Source of the DNA: an uncultured Collinsella sp.
GTDB taxonomy: Bacteria > Actinomycetota > Coriobacteriia > Coriobacteriales > Coriobacteriaceae
Direction: 5' to 3'
NCBI GenBank assembly: GCA_900546455.1
Contig: URCS01000091.1
Span: forward strand, 1 to 6,242
DNA length: 6,242 bases
How positions within the stretch are numbered: position 1 is the stretch's first letter; each line of letters starts with the position of its first letter. The notes beneath the pieces were generated by a model. The model saw only the letters and a program-made list of their open reading frames with translations. It was not told the origin of the DNA and made no database searches. Shown piece after piece: positions 5,237 to 6,242 of this stretch. A program made the position numbers and the translations under genes.

Positions 5237-5926
5237 CTACTTTTTGCGATGCAAAAAGCGTGCGATGTCATCCTCGGTGGGGCTTTTGATATCAAAGCGC
5301 AGCGACAGCCAGCGTAGTCCCATGGTCACCACGACGCAAACGACCAGTGCGACGACATTGCTGACCAAGCCGCTCATGACAAGGCAAACATAGCTTGCCG
5401 ATCCGGCGATGGCCGCGATGGCATAGAAGTTGGTGCGCTGGAAGATACCCGGCACCACACCCATAAAACCATCTCGCAGCATGCCGCCGCCCACCGCGGT
5501 AAAAAAGCCCATCATGATGCACACCGCCGGCGCAAAGCCGTAGACCAGCGCCTTGTCTGCGCCGGTTGCCGCATAAATACCCACCGAGATGATATCGAGC
5601 AGGGGAATGAGCTTTTCGGGCTTGTCGACGATTGCCGGGAAGATGTAGATGATGGCCGCGGTGGCGATGGAGAGCGGGAGCGCCATCGGTTGGTTGAGGA
5701 TGTAGACGTTGCCCACCTGCAGCGTCATATCGCGCAAAAGACCGCCGCCCAGTCCACAGACCACGGCGAGCGCGACGGCGCCCACCAGGTCGAGTTTGTG
5801 CTCGCGTGCGACCAACACGCCCGAGATCGATGCCGCGACGACGGCGAACATCTCGAGCCAAAACGGGATGGCAACCATGGCATCCGAGGCGTGTGCGGTA
5901 ACGATCATAGCGGCGGCAACGGGCAA
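5237..5926 (-). CDS. TRIC-family cation channel homologue (UPF0126, YicG/YadS-like)
   Basis: A 229-residue integral membrane protein with about seven hydrophobic helices. It has the duplicated three-helix architecture of the TRIC family (PF03458, formerly called a glycine transporter domain). Each half carries the family motif: GLGGGLLRD (58-66) and VGGGMLRD (145-152), each preceded by an acidic-to-glycine helix start (LEMFAVVAASISG, LDIISVGIYAATG). Bacterial TRIC homologues form trimeric monovalent cation channels; the substrate here is not provable from sequence. The start is TTG at 5926, chosen because AAAGGA (5934-5939) lies seven bases upstream; the first ATG (codon 7, 5908) has no such site. 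The beta-helix gene follows 106 bases downstream on the same strand and may share its transcript. The basic C-terminus HRKK is expected in the cytoplasm. Confidence 0.9.
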   Translation of the reverse strand: MPVAAAMIVTAHASDAMVAIPFWLEMFAVVAASISGVLVAREHKLDLVGAVALAVVCGLGGGLLRDMTLQVGNVYILNQPMALPLSIATAAIIYIFPAIVDKPEKLIPLLDIISVGIYAATGADKALVYGFAPAVCIMMGFFTAVGGGMLRDGFMGVVPGIFQRTNFYAIAAIAGSASYVCLVMSGLVSNVVALVVCVVVTMGLRWLSLRFDIKSPTEDDIARFLHRKK

Positions 5927-5933
5927 GATGGGG

Positions 5934-5940
5934 TCCTTTG
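5934..5940 (-). promoter_or_regulatory. Ribosome binding site that fixes a TTG start
   Basis: CAAAGGA on the minus strand lies seven bases before TTG at 5926. It is the only good Shine-Dalgarno near the 5' end of the channel gene, which argues for the non-ATG start. Confidence 0.6.
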
Positions 5941-6104
5941 AGTTACGGGTTTAGACAATGCCCGTACATAGTACATGTTCGGCGCCGATTGCGACCCTAT
6001 TGCTCGGCAAACGGTCGGGACTGGGTACGGTCATAGGTTCCATGTTTGGGGATCCGGGTTGATGCTGAACGCGATGGGGGCGTGGTCGAATAGGAGGGAT
6101 GTCC

Positions 6105-6227
6105 AAATTTTGAGCTTTGCTCAAAATTTATCCGGTCGGCTTACGCCGACCGCGCTGCGCTAAAAACGCGCCACTGGCGCGTTTTCTTTAGAGGCTTTAG
6201 CCTGTGCGGGGCGCGCAGCGCGCCGCA
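6105..6227. repeat. Cluster of five consecutive hairpins
   Basis: Five separate inverted repeats fall within 123 bases. They are: AAATTTTGAGC with its complement (6105-6115/6119-6129, loop TTT); CGGTCGGC with GCCGACCG (6133-6140/6145-6152, loop TTAC); AAAACGCGCC with GGCGCGTTTT (6163-6172/6176-6185, loop ACT); AGGC with GCCT (6192-6195/6200-6203, loop TTTA); and TGC(GG)GGCGC with GCGCCGCA (6205-6214/6220-6227, GG bulge). The first three stems are perfect. This density is well above what a terminator alone needs. It could be a structured RNA, a REP cluster or a small non-autonomous element. Confidence 0.6.
6163..6185. terminator. Possible bidirectional terminator within the hairpin cluster
   Basis: A perfect 10-base stem with G/C core and A/T feet has a three-base loop ACT. 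On the minus strand it ends in five T residues, suiting termination of a minus-strand gene that would lie beyond the right edge. On the plus strand it ends TTTTCTTT. No plus-strand gene precedes it closely, so the minus-strand role is more likely. Confidence 0.55.
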
Positions 6228-6242
6228 TCAGAAACCACCCGC

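Larger units (their letters stand above)
5927..6242. other. Intergenic region rich in hairpins, no convincing gene
   Basis: This 316-base stretch lies upstream of the channel gene. The plus-strand 62-codon open frame at 5975-6163 has no ribosome binding site and runs through several palindromes, so I do not call it. Nearest the gene there is a 12-base-spanned inverted repeat TACGGG...CCCGTA (5944-5966) and the palindrome TCGGCGCCGA (5979-5988). From 6105 to 6227 there are five hairpins in a row, listed separately. A clear promoter for the channel gene is not visible; TACTAT on the minus strand (near 5967-5972) is a possible -10 with no matching -35. Confidence 0.6.

Noticed and set aside
5240..5258. 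Palindrome CTTTTTGC-GAT-GCAAAAAG at the 3' end of the channel gene
   Set aside because: It lies inside the coding sequence of the basic C-terminal tail (HRKK), is not followed by a T run, and is likely a by-product of Lys and Phe codons.
5927..6060. Glycine riboswitch upstream of the UPF0126/TRIC gene
   Set aside because: Some members of this family were once named glycine transporters because of riboswitch linkage, so I looked for one. I could not find the conserved glycine aptamer core or a tandem pair of similar folds.
5975..6163. Plus-strand 62-codon frame
   Set aside because: There is no ribosome binding site. It runs through several palindromes and has no recognisable motif.
1..6242. 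CRISPR array, phage, toxin-antitoxin or defence genes
   Set aside because: No regularly spaced repeats, no phage or toxin-like proteins and no insertion-sequence transposase were found in either strand.

Overview
The window looks like an ordinary chromosomal stretch of a high-GC Gram-positive bacterium. My best guess is a Coriobacteriia member of the Collinsella type. The guess rests on GC-rich codon use, CCA-encoding tRNAs, a DUF151-type bifunctional nuclease, an actinobacterial-looking TypA and the style of the intergenic hairpins. It is an inference, not something the sequence proves.

Layout, left to right. Positions 1-370 hold two identical tRNA-Ala(TGC)/tRNA-Ile(GAT) pairs in tandem; the first tRNA is cut by the window edge. 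A strong perfect hairpin lies between the pairs and a Rho-independent terminator follows the second. Positions 443-1900 hold a plus-strand cluster of three closely spaced genes: a bifunctional-nuclease-family protein (DUF151), a small two-helix membrane protein and a very acidic soluble protein. The last two have no function I can name. After a 117-base leader containing a hairpin comes typA/bipA (2018-3856), a complete ribosome-associated translational GTPase. It ends in a textbook terminator (3884-3918), followed by a REP-like palindrome (3944-3978).

The right half is on the minus strand and converges on typA. It holds a TRIC-family cation channel homologue with a TTG start (5237-5926). Downstream of that is a secreted, membrane-anchored protein with a bactofilin-like beta-helix (3985-5130). 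An imperfect inverted repeat precedes the ribosome binding site of the latter gene. The last 316 bases (5927-6242) contain no convincing gene but end in five closely packed hairpins, one of which resembles a bidirectional terminator.

Working together: the tRNAs and TypA serve translation. The nuclease-family protein and its two partners may form one transcription unit of unknown purpose. The two minus-strand genes encode envelope proteins that may be co-transcribed (106-base gap), though no functional link is visible. I see no phage, CRISPR, toxin-antitoxin or other defence-type system. The best candidates for something undescribed are the hairpin cluster at the right end, the REP-like palindrome after typA, the terminator-separated tRNA duplication and the exported bactofilin-like protein.
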